A stretch of 64,000 nt of DNA from Sphingomonas sp. LM7 (GCF_002002925.1 NZ_CP019511.1:3627001-3691000), one strand, 5' to 3'. Positions 19,589 through 30,779 are shown, counted from the stretch's first letter. Program-made: numbers and translations. The notes: a model not told the origin generated them from the letters alone.

Positions 19589-20578
19589 TCAGCGCGTCGC
19601 CAGCCCGCGCACGATCGCACGGGCGAGGCCGGGGCCGCGATAGACCAGCGCACTATACACCTGGACGAGCACTGCGCCCGCCTCCAGCCGCCGTTTCGCC
19701 TCGTCCGGGCCGTCGATCCCGCCTGCCGAGATCAGCGGCAGTGCGCCGCCGCTCGCCTCGCGCGCCTCGATTAATTTTGCCAGCGCCAAGTCGCGCAAAG
19801 GCGCACCCGAGAGCCCGCCGGCCTCGCCTGCATGCTTCGAATGCAGTGCGGGCCGTGAGATCGTGGTGTTGGAGACGATCAGCGCATCGATTCGGTTGTC
19901 GATCGCCGCGCGCACCGCGCCGTCGATCCCGGCGCGATCGAGGTCGGGGGCGATCTTGAGGAACAAGGGCGTGTCGCCCCGCGCCGCGTGGCACGCGGCG
20001 AGGAGTTCGTCCAAGGCCGGCCGCGACTGGAGATCGCGCAGCCCGGGCGTATTGGGCGAGCTGACGTTGATCGTGATATAGTCGCCATGCGGCGCCGCCT
20101 TGCGCACGCTGTGCGCATAATCACCGACGCGATCGGTCGAATCCTTGTTGGCGCCGACGTTGATACCGAGCACGCCGGCGCGCCGCGGCATCGCCGCGAT
20201 CCGCGCCAGTGCCGCGTCGAGCCCGTGATTGTTGAACCCCATCCGGTTGATCACGGCCTCGTCCTCGGCCAGCCGGAACAGCCGTGGCTTGGGATTGCCC
20301 GGCTGCGGGCGCAGGGTGAGCGTACCGACTTCGACGGCGCCGAAGCCCAGACCGAACAGCCCGGCAATGGCCTCGGCGTTCTTGTCGAGCCCCGCGGCGA
20401 GTCCGACTGCATTGGGGAAGTCGATTCCCGCCACGCGCACCGCCGAGGATGCGTCCGATTCGGAGCGTCCCGAAAACGGCGCGCCGATCCCGCCCCACAT
20501 CCGCAGCGCGGCGATCGTAGCGCGGTGGGCGGTCTCTGCATCGAGCGCGAAAAGGGCGGGCCGGAGCGGGTAAGTCAT
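19589..20578 (-). CDS. pyrD: dihydroorotate dehydrogenase (quinone), class 2
   Basis: Oxidises dihydroorotate to orotate in pyrimidine synthesis, passing electrons to membrane quinone. The 329-residue protein has the class 2 N-terminal helix region (PLRPALFALDAETAHRAT) used for membrane contact. The flavin and substrate segments are AAGLDKN, NRMGFNNHG and NVSSPNTPGLRDLQ, the last with the catalytic serine, and the C-terminal motif is ISAGGI. The ATG at 20578 is preferred; longer reading-frame starts add residues not seen in the family. Confidence 0.95.
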   Translation of the reverse strand: MTYPLRPALFALDAETAHRATIAALRMWGGIGAPFSGRSESDASSAVRVAGIDFPNAVGLAAGLDKNAEAIAGLFGLGFGAVEVGTLTLRPQPGNPKPRLFRLAEDEAVINRMGFNNHGLDAALARIAAMPRRAGVLGINVGANKDSTDRVGDYAHSVRKAAPHGDYITINVSSPNTPGLRDLQSRPALDELLAACHAARGDTPLFLKIAPDLDRAGIDGAVRAAIDNRIDALIVSNTTISRPALHSKHAGEAGGLSGAPLRDLALAKLIEAREASGGALPLISAGGIDGPDEAKRRLEAGAVLVQVYSALVYRGPGLARAIVRGLATR

Positions 20579-20599
20579 GGAAAACGCCTTCGCATCCGG

Positions 20600-20755
20600 G
20601 CGCACGGACGTCAAAATTATCGGAATGTCGAATCCGTCCAATACGTAGTCCTACGGGTGGGCTAGTCAGGCTTTGCGACCCGAGGGGTTTCCGCTTCAAC
20701 GGGGGGAACCCTTTCCACTGGCCCGGCCGGGTAACCGGCCGGGCCACTTTTATAT
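20600..20755 (+). ncRNA. candidate small RNA or leader ending in an intrinsic terminator
   Basis: The plus strand between divergent pyrD and the araC-type gene has a strong terminator at 20720-20745: an 11-bp GC stem with loop GTAA, followed by ACTTTTATAT. The stretch before it can form at least one further hairpin (GGGTT... to ...AACCC near 20685-20710). No plus-strand gene precedes the terminator, so it should end a short transcript starting in the gap. The 5' boundary given is a guess. It could be a free sRNA or an attenuator ahead of the regulator gene. Confidence 0.45.
20720..20755 (+). terminator. intrinsic terminator upstream of the araC-type gene
   Basis: GGCCCGGCCGG pairs perfectly with CCGGCCGGGCC across a four-base GTAA loop, and ACTTTTATAT follows. 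The orientation is plus strand. It lies about 65 bases ahead of the start of the AraC-type regulator. Confidence 0.8.
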
Positions 20756-20820
20756 CGGCGCCTCAATCGATATAGACACATCCGGGACACGGATTCGGGG
20801 ATCGGGGGCTCGAGTCGCAG

Positions 20821-21744
20821 ATGCGGGGCGCAACCATAAGAAATACGGCCATAGAAACGGCGCGCGCACTTGCGCCGACGGTCGAGCTGATGCCCGCCAA
20901 GGGGCGGCTGCTCCCGCATGTCGAATCCTATTACCTGTTCCGCTGGGAAGGCGAGGGCGAGATCGAGCGCGCCGAGCGGATCGACCTGGGGCATATCCGC
21001 TTCCTGATCCGCGGCGAAGGCGAGATGACCTTCCCCGACGGCCATGTCGAACCGCTCAAGCCGATCATGGTGGCGGGCCCCGGCACCGCCGCCGCCAGCT
21101 ACAGGATGCGCGGCCCCGTGCTGTGCTTCGGCGTGGTGCTCCGCGCGATCGGCTGGAAGGCGCTGATCGGCATCCCGGCGCACAAGGTGACCGACCACAT
21201 CATCGACGGCGAGAAACTGTTCTGCGAACGCGCGCCGCGTTTGCTGGAGCAGCTTCGCGACATGACCGAGCTCGACGACATGATCTCGGCGATCGCGCCG
21301 CAGCTGATCATGCGGCAGGAGGAAGTGAAGCCGGTTCCCGAGCCGCATTTCCCGTTCCTCAGCGCCGTGCGCGAATGGGCGGCGAGCGAGGATCCGACGA
21401 TCGACGCGCTCTATGCCACGATCGAGACGACCAGCGGCCTTGGCGAGCGCCAGGTCCAGCGGCTGTGCCTCGAATATTTCGGCGGCCCGCCGACCAAGCT
21501 CAAGCGCAAGTTCCGGGCGATCCGCGCCGCGATGCAGATCTTCCAGGGCGCGCCGCTCTCCGACGTGCTCGGGCCGTTCTCCGACCAGTCGCACATGATC
21601 AACGAGATCAAGCACTTCACCGGCTACACGCCGACGAACATTCGCGGCAACGACGATCCGACGCTCGCGCTGACGCTGCGCAACGAGGGGCTGCACTTCC
21701 TGCCCGAAGTCTTCCCCGAGCCGGTTGACCTTCGCGCCGCTTAG
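20821..21744 (+). CDS. AraC family transcriptional regulator
   Basis: A 307-residue regulator. The N-terminal part (about 20-130) resembles the beta-rich ligand domain often found ahead of AraC-type DNA-binding domains (HVESYYLFRWEGEG, IRGEGEMTFPDG). The C-terminal third holds the two helix-turn-helix units: QVQRLCLEYFGGPPTKLKRK, then PLSDVLGPFSDQSHMINEIK followed by FTGYTPTN. The ligand and targets are unknown. It precedes the rrf2-suf genes by 41 bases but is likely a separate unit. Confidence 0.85.
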   Translation: MRGATIRNTAIETARALAPTVELMPAKGRLLPHVESYYLFRWEGEGEIERAERIDLGHIRFLIRGEGEMTFPDGHVEPLKPIMVAGPGTAAASYRMRGPVLCFGVVLRAIGWKALIGIPAHKVTDHIIDGEKLFCERAPRLLEQLRDMTELDDMISAIAPQLIMRQEEVKPVPEPHFPFLSAVREWAASEDPTIDALYATIETTSGLGERQVQRLCLEYFGGPPTKLKRKFRAIRAAMQIFQGAPLSDVLGPFSDQSHMINEIKHFTGYTPTNIRGNDDPTLALTLRNEGLHFLPEVFPEPVDLRAA

Positions 21745-21753
21745 TACCATCTG

Positions 21754-21778
21754 CAATCGGATAGATTCGTTCCGATTG
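21754..21778. promoter_or_regulatory. perfect inverted repeat at the rrf2-suf start, probable operator
   Basis: CAATCGGA and TCCGATTG are perfect 8-bp arms separated by nine bases. They end eight bases before the rrf2 ATG, and the right arm touches the Shine-Dalgarno GGAAG. This is a natural site for the Rrf2 protein to repress its own operon, or for an RNA hairpin that hides the ribosome site. The symmetry is seen directly; the role is inferred. Confidence 0.55.
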
Positions 21779-21785
21779 GAAGTTG

Positions 21786-22265
21786 ATGCGTCTTTCGAGC
21801 CTTGCCGATTATGCCGTAGTGATGATGGCGGCCGCCGCGCGCCATTGCGGCGCGTCGTGCCGGCTCAACGCGACGTTGCTCGCCGGCGAGACCGGGCTGC
21901 CGCTGCCGACGGTGCAGAAACTGGTGAGCAAACTCTCTGCCGCCGGGCTGATCGAAAGCGCGCGCGGCACCGGCGGCGGCTTCCGCCTCGCCCGTCCGCC
22001 CGCGACGATCAGCGTCGCCGACATCGTCGAGGCGATCGAGGGGCCGATCGCGCTGACATCCTGTGTAGACAGCGGCAAGCATGATTGCTGCGTCCAGGAT
22101 AGCTGCCGCGTCAAACCGCATTGGAATGCCGTCAACGGCGCCGTAAAGGGCGCGCTCGCGGGCATCACGCTCTCCCAGCTTTCCGCGTCCCCGGCGCCCG
22201 CCGCCGAGGTCCAGTCTCCCGTATCCGTCGATCGGGTCCCGGCGCTTGCCGGGGAACAGGTGTAA
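21786..22265 (+). CDS. Rrf2 family regulator of the SUF operon
   Basis: A 159-residue winged-helix regulator. The N-terminal [14 protein letters not shown] and the [10 protein letters not shown] wing are typical of IscR/Rrf2 proteins. The cysteine cluster in [19 protein letters not shown] fits a Fe-S ligand set, so it probably senses cluster status and controls the genes that follow. The C-terminal tail of about 30 residues is Ala/Pro/Val-rich and looks unstructured. The ATG at 21786 is chosen over an upstream TTG. sufB starts one base after its stop codon. Confidence 0.9.
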   Translation: MRLSSLADYAVVMMAAAARHCGASCRLNATLLAGETGLPLPTVQKLVSKLSAAGLIESARGTGGGFRLARPPATISVADIVEAIEGPIALTSCVDSGKHDCCVQDSCRVKPHWNAVNGAVKGALAGITLSQLSASPAPAAEVQSPVSVDRVPALAGEQV

Positions 22266-22266
22266 C

Positions 22267-23726
<1,460 letters not shown>

Positions 23727-23730
<4 letters not shown>

Positions 23731-24407
23731 GCACCGGCTACACGGTCGTTGTCCCGCACGAGCGCTGGCCGAGCAACGCCGCGATGCAGGCGAGCCTGGA
23801 CGCGCGCGGCTATCCCGTCGCGCTGGTCGGCGGTGCGCCCGATGCGCCGTTCGCCGTCGGCTCGCGTGGACTCGAACTTCGGCTCGACGGACGTTCGCTG
23901 ACGTTGGTCGGGGCCAGCGCCGCGAAAGTTGGCGCCGCCGCCTTTGCCCGAGATGAAACCAATGACGTGCTTGCCGGCATGGGCGCTGCTTTTCGCGCGC
24001 GCGATGGCGACTGGCATTTCGGCGTAGGCCTGGGTTCCGAACCGCGCGAGTGGCGAGCCGCGTTCCTTGTGATGGCGGCGCTCGTCCAGGATTTCGGTGG
24101 CTATGGTTACGAGACTCAGACCGAATCGCATGGCGACAATGCTTGGGCGGCAGCGCTGATCGAGGATGCCGAGCAGTTTCGGCTGCAGGCGGCTGCAACA
24201 CCTGCAGCCGTTCCGCAGCCGGATTTGCGGCTGGCGGACCCGGGCGGCTGGACGCAGGAAAAAACCGCGGGAGTCGTTTGTGTTGCGCTCGGCGGTGCCG
24301 GGCTATGGGTGTCACTGAGCACCGGCAATTTACTGATCTCGGCGATTGGCGTGATGATGGTAGCGATGGGCGTTGCGGTGTTCTTCATCCGGCGGAAAAT
24401 CGCGTGA
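23727..24407 (+). CDS. hypothetical protein with two C-terminal membrane segments, inside the suf operon
   Basis: A 226-residue protein of unknown family. Residues 1-170 are soluble and globular-looking, without a signal peptide. Residues about 183-222 form two closely spaced hydrophobic helices ([34 protein letters not shown]) and end RRKIA. It would be an inner-membrane-anchored cytoplasmic domain. It overlaps the sufB stop (ATGA) and the next ORF (GTGA), so it is translated as part of the operon. I cannot assign a function; a link to Fe-S assembly is suggested only by position. Confidence 0.7.
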
Positions 24408-24925
24408 TTGTTCCCTTCCTGCTGCTGACACTCGCTCTCCAGGACGTGCCTGCCGCGCCGCCCGCCGCCGAGGGGCAGGAGGAGGAAATCGTCGTGCGCG
24501 CAACCTTCGGGAACACCACGATGCTGTTCGACAAAGGGGCGGACGGCAAGCTGCACAATTGCCGGATCATGGTCTCCAGCGGCAGCCAGCGGCGCGACAC
24601 CAATGCCTGCCAGGCGACGCCGATCTGCTATGCCAAGACCGCCGACGAAGTGACCGATTGCCGCGAGCTCGGCCCGCTCGAAATGGCGCTGGCACCGACG
24701 CCGGGCGGGCTGCGTCCCGCGGCGGGCGCGGTGCCGCAGACCTTCATCCTGCCCAATCTGCGCGATCCCAAGCCGTCGCTTGCCGAGGGACAGGCCGGCC
24801 CGCTGGGGATTTCGGAGCCGAGCCGCGAGACCGAGCGCCAGCGCGTCAAGCTGCCGCCCTTGCCCAGGCCGCCTTCGGACGGTCCGGTGATCCGCGTCGG
24901 TCCGGCGAAGGAGCTCGGCGAATGA
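24404..24925 (+). CDS. small exported four-cysteine protein, paralogue A
   Basis: A 173-residue predicted exported protein. It has a short hydrophobic N-terminus ([12 protein letters not shown]), an acidic stretch, EEIVVRA, then four cysteines spaced C-x15-C-x5-C-x10-C (from HNCRIM to TDCREL). The C-terminal half is Pro-rich. The GTG start overlaps the preceding stop (GTGA). The first three cysteines have exactly the spacing of the ORF at 25435-25761, so the two are paralogues. The family is not one I know. An 87-base gap follows before the next ORF. Confidence 0.65.
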   Translation: MIVPFLLLTLALQDVPAAPPAAEGQEEEIVVRATFGNTTMLFDKGADGKLHNCRIMVSSGSQRRDTNACQATPICYAKTADEVTDCRELGPLEMALAPTPGGLRPAAGAVPQTFILPNLRDPKPSLAEGQAGPLGISEPSRETERQRVKLPPLPRPPSDGPVIRVGPAKELGE

Positions 24926-25012
24926 TCGCCGCGCGCCACAGTCAGCATCGGGCAAGCATCGTGCTGGCAAGGACCATTCGGGGCCAGCGTTCGCGCCCCT
25001 GGGAGTATTGAG

Positions 25013-25438
25013 ATGATGTTCGCAACGTTGCTCGCGCTTGCCGCAGCCCAGGCCGGCGGCGGCGTCGCCGTCGACAGTGTCCCGCAGATCGGTATCGCCA
25101 CGCGCCATGCCCGCTGCATCGTCCGCCAGGTCGGCGTCGCGCCGGCCGAGGAAGCGGCGCGCGCCGCCAAGGTGGCGGACGCCGTCAAGGGCTGCCGCGC
25201 CTTCGTCGAGGGTGATTTCACCCAGGGTCGGATCACGGTCGGCGATCGTCCGGTCAACAAGCGCTGGTGGGGCCGGATGCAGGCGATCCTGGACTCGGTC
25301 GAAGGCGATGTATCGGCCGCGATTGTCCAGCCCAAGCAGTACAAGATCATCTGGGAGCTCCCCGAGGGCGGCCGCGTCGATGCGTACAATGCGCCCGAGC
25401 CGCTGACACGGATCACGCTGCTGACGGTCCCGCTGTGA
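25013..25438 (+). CDS. small exported protein of unknown function
   Basis: A 141-residue protein with a weak signal peptide (MMFATLLALAAAQA) and no further membrane segment. It has two cysteines (HARCIV and KGCRAF) 30 residues apart, which could form a disulfide, and a conserved-looking core VNKRWWGRMQAI. No known domain is recognised. Its stop overlaps the next GTG start (GTGA), so it is co-translated with the second four-cysteine protein. Either of two adjacent ATGs could be the start. Confidence 0.6.
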   Translation: MMFATLLALAAAQAGGGVAVDSVPQIGIATRHARCIVRQVGVAPAEEAARAAKVADAVKGCRAFVEGDFTQGRITVGDRPVNKRWWGRMQAILDSVEGDVSAAIVQPKQYKIIWELPEGGRVDAYNAPEPLTRITLLTVPL

Positions 25439-25760
25439 GTCTGCTGCTCGCCGCCGCGATGCTGTCGGCACCGCTCGCACAGGATGCGCCGGCTGCGGCG
25501 GACTCGCCCGCGGAGGAAATCGTCGTGCAGGCGCGGATGACCGGCATGAAGGTCCGCTTGAAATATGACTGGAAGCGCCGCGTCCGTGCGTGTTCGGTCT
25601 CGAAAAGCAGCGGCGATGCCGATTTCGATCGCACCGCTTGCGAGACGACGGTCGCGTGCGCGCGGACCGGACTGCGCGGTGTCGAGCCGATCCGCGCATG
25701 CGTCCGTCCGCAATTGGTCGCTTATGCGCGTGCCCAGATTGCCCAGAAAGAACAGGAATA

Positions 25761-25761
<1 letters not shown>
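25435..25761 (+). CDS. small exported four-cysteine protein, paralogue B
   Basis: A 108-residue predicted exported protein: signal-like N-terminus (SLLLAAAMLSAPLAQ), then AEEIVVQARMTG, then cysteines spaced C-x15-C-x5-C-x13-C. This matches the ORF at 24404-24925 in order and spacing, so I read the pair as a duplicated family. The GTG start overlaps the previous stop. The TAA stop overlaps the sufC start as TAATG, so sufC translation may depend on it. Function unknown. Confidence 0.65.
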
Positions 25762-26501
<740 letters not shown>

Positions 26502-26538
26502 GCATGCTTCGCGCAGAAGACGCAAAGAGGGCGCGCCC

Positions 26539-27621
26539 GTGACTGTCCTCGACCTCCCCACACCGCGCCTTGAGGAGTGGCGCTGGGCGGACATGCAGGC
26601 GCTGCGCGCCGCGGCTGCTGCCGAACCGCGCGACGCCGGGATCAAGCCCGCCGAGCTCTTCCTCGACATCGAAGGCCCGCGCCTGCTCTTCGTCGACGGC
26701 GTATTCGAGCCCGCGCATAGCCGTCCCGGCCCGGTCGAGGTCGCGCGGTTCGCGCCCGAGACCGCACACCCGCTGGGCGGCATGGCCGAAGGGGAGGGCT
26801 GGGTGCTGTCGCTCGACGCACAGGCCGCGGTTACCGGCATCCAGATCGTTCATCTCGGCTCGGGCGGCGAAAGCCATGTCCCCGCGCGGATCACGATGGC
26901 CGAGGACGCAGTCGCATCGGTGGTGGAGACCTATGCGGGCTCGGGCTGGGCCAACCGCATCACTCAGATTGCGCTCGCCCGCGGTGCGCGGCTGATGCGC
27001 TCGGTGCGCTTGCTCCAGGCCGATGGCTTCGTCTCGATCCGCGACGAGGCAACGATCGGCGAGGCCGCGAGCCTGGTCTCGATCTTCCTGGGCGCCGGCG
27101 GGATGGGCAGCCGCATCGACGGCGCACTGACCCTCACCGGCAAGGGCGCGTTTGCCGAAATGGGCGGCGCCTTGCTGACCTCGGGCACGCAGAAGCAGGA
27201 ATCCGCAGTCACGGTGCGTCACGAGGCAGTCGAAGGCAGTTCGCGGCAATTGTGGCGCGCGGTGGCGGCCAACCGCTCGACGGTGAGCCTTGCGGCGCGT
27301 GTCGAAGTCGCCCGCGCCGCCCAGCAGACCGATGGCGAGCAGTCGCTGCGCGGGCTGCTGCTCGAACGCGGCGCGACGGTGAATTTGAAGCCCGAGCTCG
27401 AAATCTTCGCCGACGACGTAAAATGCGCGCACGGCGCGACAGTCGGCGAACTCGACAAGCGCGCGCTGTTCTACCTCCAGAGCCGCGGCGTCCCCGAACC
27501 CCGCGCCAAGGCACTACTCACCCACGCCTTCGTCGCCGAATCTATGGCGCGGATCGGTGAGGAAGCAGTTCGCGCGGCGTTCGAGGCCGATGCCGAGAAA
27601 TGGCTGGAGGCTGCGCTGTGA
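26539..27621 (+). CDS. sufD: Fe-S cluster assembly protein SufD
   Basis: Partner of SufB in the assembly scaffold. The 360-residue protein has an N-terminal helical part (PTPRLEEWRWADM), a central beta-helix region and the C-terminal DDVKCAHGATVGELDKRALFYLQSRGV block shared by SufB/SufD. I chose the GTG at 26539: AAAGAGG lies eight bases ahead, and earlier in-frame codons lie inside sufC. A 14-codon reading frame bridges sufC and this start. The stop overlaps sufS (GTGA). Confidence 0.94.
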   Translation: MTVLDLPTPRLEEWRWADMQALRAAAAAEPRDAGIKPAELFLDIEGPRLLFVDGVFEPAHSRPGPVEVARFAPETAHPLGGMAEGEGWVLSLDAQAAVTGIQIVHLGSGGESHVPARITMAEDAVASVVETYAGSGWANRITQIALARGARLMRSVRLLQADGFVSIRDEATIGEAASLVSIFLGAGGMGSRIDGALTLTGKGAFAEMGGALLTSGTQKQESAVTVRHEAVEGSSRQLWRAVAANRSTVSLAARVEVARAAQQTDGEQSLRGLLLERGATVNLKPELEIFADDVKCAHGATVGELDKRALFYLQSRGVPEPRAKALLTHAFVAESMARIGEEAVRAAFEADAEKWLEAAL

Positions 27622-28829
27622 GCGTAACCACCGACACCCGCCCGCTCGACCTGCTCGCCGATTTCCCGGCGATCCCGGCAGGCTGGGCGTATCTCGACAC
27701 CGCGGCGACCTCGCAAAAGCCCAAGCCGGTGCTCGACGCGATCGCCCGCGGCTATGGCGAGACCTATGCCACCGTCCATCGCGGTGTCTACCAGCGCTCG
27801 GCCGACATGACCTTGGCGTTCGAGGCCGCGCGCGAGCGGGTGGCCAGGTTCATCGGCGCCCAGCCGAACGAGACCATTTTCGTCCGCGGCGCTACCGAGG
27901 GGATCAACCTCGTCGCCCAATGCTGGGCCGGCACCCAGCTCAAGGCCGGTGACCGCATCCTGCTTTCGACGCTCGAGCATCATTCGAACATCGTGCCCTG
28001 GCAGATGGTCGCCGAGCGCGTCGGCGCCGAGATCGACGTGATCCCGCTGACGCCCGACCATCGCATCGATCTCGACGCGATGGCCGCAATGATCACCCCC
28101 GCGCACAAGCTTGTCGCGCTCGCGCATGTCTCCAACGTGCTCGGCTCGGTGCTCGACGCCAGGCGCGCCACCGAGATTGCCCATTCGGTCGGCGCCAAGA
28201 TCCTGCTCGACGGCTGCCAGGCCGTACCGCGGCTGCCGGTCGACGTCGCCGAGATCGGCTGCGACTTCTACGTGTTCTCGGGCCACAAGCTCTACGGCCC
28301 CACCGGGATCGGCGTGCTCTGGGGGCGGTACGAGCTGCTCGACGCGATGCCCCCCTATCAGGGCGGCGGATCGATGATCGACCGCGTCACCTTTGCCAGG
28401 ACCACCTACGCCCCGCCCCCCGGCCGCTTCGAGGCGGGGACCCCGCACATCGTCGGCGTGCTCGGGCTGCATGCGGCGGTGGACTATGTCGAAGGCATCG
28501 GGCTCGAGCGTATCCACGCCCACGAGACCGCGTTGGTCACCCAGGCGCGCGATGCCCTGTCGCAGATCAACAGCGTCCGCCTGTTCGGCCCGGACGACAG
28601 CGCCGGAATCGTCAGCTTCGCCGTCGAGGGGGTGCATCCGCACGATGTCGCCACCATCTTGGACGAAGGCAATGTCGCGATCCGCGCCGGCCACCATTGC
28701 GCCCAGCCGCTGATGGACGCGCTGGGCGTGCCGGCGACGGCGCGGGCGAGCTTCGGAGTGTATAATGGCGCGGACGACATCGCCGCGCTGGTCAAGGGTA
28801 TCGAACGCGTGACGAGGATTTTCGGGTGA
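27618..28829 (+). CDS. sufS: cysteine desulfurase SufS
   Basis: PLP enzyme that takes sulfur from cysteine for cluster assembly. The 403-residue protein has the PLP lysine in SGHKLYGPTG (Lys224) and the persulfide-forming cysteine in RAGHHCAQP (Cys361), the group II pattern. The GTG start overlaps the sufD stop, and its own stop overlaps the next GTG start. No sufE or sufU gene is seen in the window, so its sulfur acceptor is encoded elsewhere or is absent. Confidence 0.95.
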   Translation: MSVTTDTRPLDLLADFPAIPAGWAYLDTAATSQKPKPVLDAIARGYGETYATVHRGVYQRSADMTLAFEAARERVARFIGAQPNETIFVRGATEGINLVAQCWAGTQLKAGDRILLSTLEHHSNIVPWQMVAERVGAEIDVIPLTPDHRIDLDAMAAMITPAHKLVALAHVSNVLGSVLDARRATEIAHSVGAKILLDGCQAVPRLPVDVAEIGCDFYVFSGHKLYGPTGIGVLWGRYELLDAMPPYQGGGSMIDRVTFARTTYAPPPGRFEAGTPHIVGVLGLHAAVDYVEGIGLERIHAHETALVTQARDALSQINSVRLFGPDDSAGIVSFAVEGVHPHDVATILDEGNVAIRAGHHCAQPLMDALGVPATARASFGVYNGADDIAALVKGIERVTRIFG

Positions 28830-29323
28830 ACGAGGAACGCAAAATCGCAGTCGAGCAAGTCGATGCCGTCGAGGCGCCGCCCAAGGCGCGCGTCGAGGCA
28901 TTTGATGCGCCGGCCGAGGGACCGGCCGGGGGTGTGACCGAAACCTTCGAGCGCAAGCGCGACTATCTGACCGGCTTCCTCCAGCAGAAGCCCGAGCCGC
29001 ACCCGGCCGGCGAGCCGGGCGGCGAACTCTACGAATCGGTGATCACTGCGCTCAAGGAGATCTACGATCCCGAGATCCCGGTGAACATCTACGATCTCGG
29101 GCTGATCTACGGCGTCGACATCACCGCCGACGGCCATGCCTCGGTCCAGATGACGCTCACCACCCCGCACTGCCCGGTGGCCGAATCGATGCCTGGCGAA
29201 GTCGAACTGCGCGTCGGTTCGGTGCCCGGGATCGGCCATGCCGAAGTCAATCTCGTCTGGGATCCGCCCTGGGACCCGCAGAAGATGACCGACGACGCCA
29301 AGCTCGAACTGGGGATGTTGTGA
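28826..29323 (+). CDS. SUF system DUF59/MIP18-type assembly protein (SufT-like)
   Basis: A 165-residue accessory Fe-S maturation protein. The last 100 residues form the DUF59 domain, with DPEIPVNIYDLGLIYGVDI and TTPHCPVAESMPGEV including the conserved cysteine. The first 60 residues are acidic and low in complexity, an extension often seen in alphaproteobacterial SUF operons. It is joined to sufS by a GTGA overlap and to sufA by TGATG, so all are made from one transcript. Confidence 0.88.
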   Translation: MNEERKIAVEQVDAVEAPPKARVEAFDAPAEGPAGGVTETFERKRDYLTGFLQQKPEPHPAGEPGGELYESVITALKEIYDPEIPVNIYDLGLIYGVDITADGHASVQMTLTTPHCPVAESMPGEVELRVGSVPGIGHAEVNLVWDPPWDPQKMTDDAKLELGML

Positions 29324-29673
29324 TGGCCAGCGTCCGCGAACGCCCCGCCGCGCTCAACCTTACCGAGCGCGCGCATGCCCGCATCGCCGCGCTGATGGCC
29401 AAGGCGCCCGAAGGCACGGTCGGCGTCAAGCTCTCCACCCCGCGCCGCGGCTGTTCGGGGCTGGCCTATTCGGTCGATTACGTCAGCGAGGCTGCCCCCT
29501 TCGACGAGCGCATCGAGACTCCCGGCGGGACGTTCTTCGTCGATGGCGCCTCGGTGCTCTACCTCGTCGGCTCGACGATGGACTGGGTCGAGGACGATTT
29601 CACTGCCGGCTTCACCTTCCAGAACCCGAATGCCAAGGGCAGCTGCGGCTGCGGCGAGAGCTTTACCGTCTGA
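29323..29673 (+). CDS. sufA: A-type Fe-S carrier, SufA/IscA-like
   Basis: Small scaffold/carrier that delivers Fe-S clusters to target proteins. The 116-residue protein has the three conserved cysteines: one in PRRGCSGLAY and two in GSCGCGESF near the C-terminus. The ATG at 29323 overlaps the stop of the DUF59 gene. It is the last gene of the SUF unit; no hairpin terminator is obvious in the 44 bases that follow. Confidence 0.93.
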   Translation: MASVRERPAALNLTERAHARIAALMAKAPEGTVGVKLSTPRRGCSGLAYSVDYVSEAAPFDERIETPGGTFFVDGASVLYLVGSTMDWVEDDFTAGFTFQNPNAKGSCGCGESFTV

Positions 29674-29717
29674 CCCGCGGGGCATAGGGCGCTCTTCGAA
29701 CCTATCGGAGAGTGACG

Positions 29718-30779
29718 ATGCCCTATCCGCAGCCCTGGACCGCCGATCCCGCTCGCTATGACGGCCGCATGCCCTATCGCCGCACCGGCCGCTCGGGGCT
29801 CGACCTGCCCGCGATCAGCCTCGGCCTCTGGCAGAATTTCGGCGGCACCGATGTGTTCGAGACCGGCCGGGCGATGCTGCGCCGCGCGTTCGACCGCGGC
29901 GTCACCCATTTCGATCTCGCCAACAATTACGGCCCGCCCTATGGCTCGGCCGAGGAGAATTTCGGCCGCGTCATGGCGGCCGATTTCGCCGCACACCGCG
30001 ACGAGCTGATCGTCTCGACCAAGGCGGGCTGGGACATGTGGCCCGGGCCGTATGGCGACGTCGGCGGCAGCCGGAAATATCTCATCGCCTCGTGCGACCA
30101 GAGCCTCAAGCGGATGGGGCTCGATTATGTCGACATCTTTTATTCGCACCGCGTCGATCCCAGGACACCGCTCGAAGAGACGATGGGCGCGCTCGCCCAC
30201 ATCCACCAGCAGGGCAAGGCATTATACGTCGGCATATCGAGCTATTCGCCTGAGCTGACTCGCCAGGCCGCGGCGATCCTCGCCGACTACAAGGTGCCGC
30301 TGCTCATCCACCAGCCGAGCTATTCGATGCTCAATCGCTGGGTCGAAGGCGAATTGCTCGACACGCTCGGCGATCTTGGCACCGGCTGCATCGCCTTTTC
30401 GCCGCTCGCCCAGGGCATGCTGACGTCGAAGTACCTCAAGGGCGTTCCCGAGGATGCCCGCGCCGCCAGGAGCGGTTCGCTCAGCCAGCAATTGCTGTCG
30501 GACGAGAATCTCGCCCGCATCCGCGCGCTCAACGACATTGCGGCGAAGCGCGGCCAGACGCTCGCCCAGATGGCGATCGCCTGGGTGCTGCGCGATCCGC
30601 GCGTCACTTCGGCGCTGGTCGGCGCGCGCACGGTGCAGCAGCTCGACGATTCGCTCGACGCAGTGAACAACCTCGATTTCAGCGCCGAAGAACTCGCCGA
30701 AATCGACACTCATGCAACCGAAGGCGCCATCGATCTTTGGAAGGTATCATCCACGCTTGAGGATCTGCCCCAAAGATGA
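29718..30779 (+). CDS. mgrA: aldo/keto reductase, L-glyceraldehyde 3-phosphate reductase type
   Basis: A 353-residue NADPH-dependent reductase of the MgrA/YghZ group (also resembling Kv-beta subunits). The catalytic tyrosine lies in DLANNYGPPYGSAE, the lysine in STKAGWDMWPGPYG and the histidine in FYSHRVDP. These long WPGPYG-type proteins reduce methylglyoxal or glyceraldehyde-3-phosphate, so a detoxification role is likely. CGGAG seven bases before the ATG at 29718 supports this start over the GTG two codons earlier. Its stop overlaps the next gene (ATGA). Confidence 0.88.
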   Translation: MPYPQPWTADPARYDGRMPYRRTGRSGLDLPAISLGLWQNFGGTDVFETGRAMLRRAFDRGVTHFDLANNYGPPYGSAEENFGRVMAADFAAHRDELIVSTKAGWDMWPGPYGDVGGSRKYLIASCDQSLKRMGLDYVDIFYSHRVDPRTPLEETMGALAHIHQQGKALYVGISSYSPELTRQAAAILADYKVPLLIHQPSYSMLNRWVEGELLDTLGDLGTGCIAFSPLAQGMLTSKYLKGVPEDARAARSGSLSQQLLSDENLARIRALNDIAAKRGQTLAQMAIAWVLRDPRVTSALVGARTVQQLDDSLDAVNNLDFSAEELAEIDTHATEGAIDLWKVSSTLEDLPQR

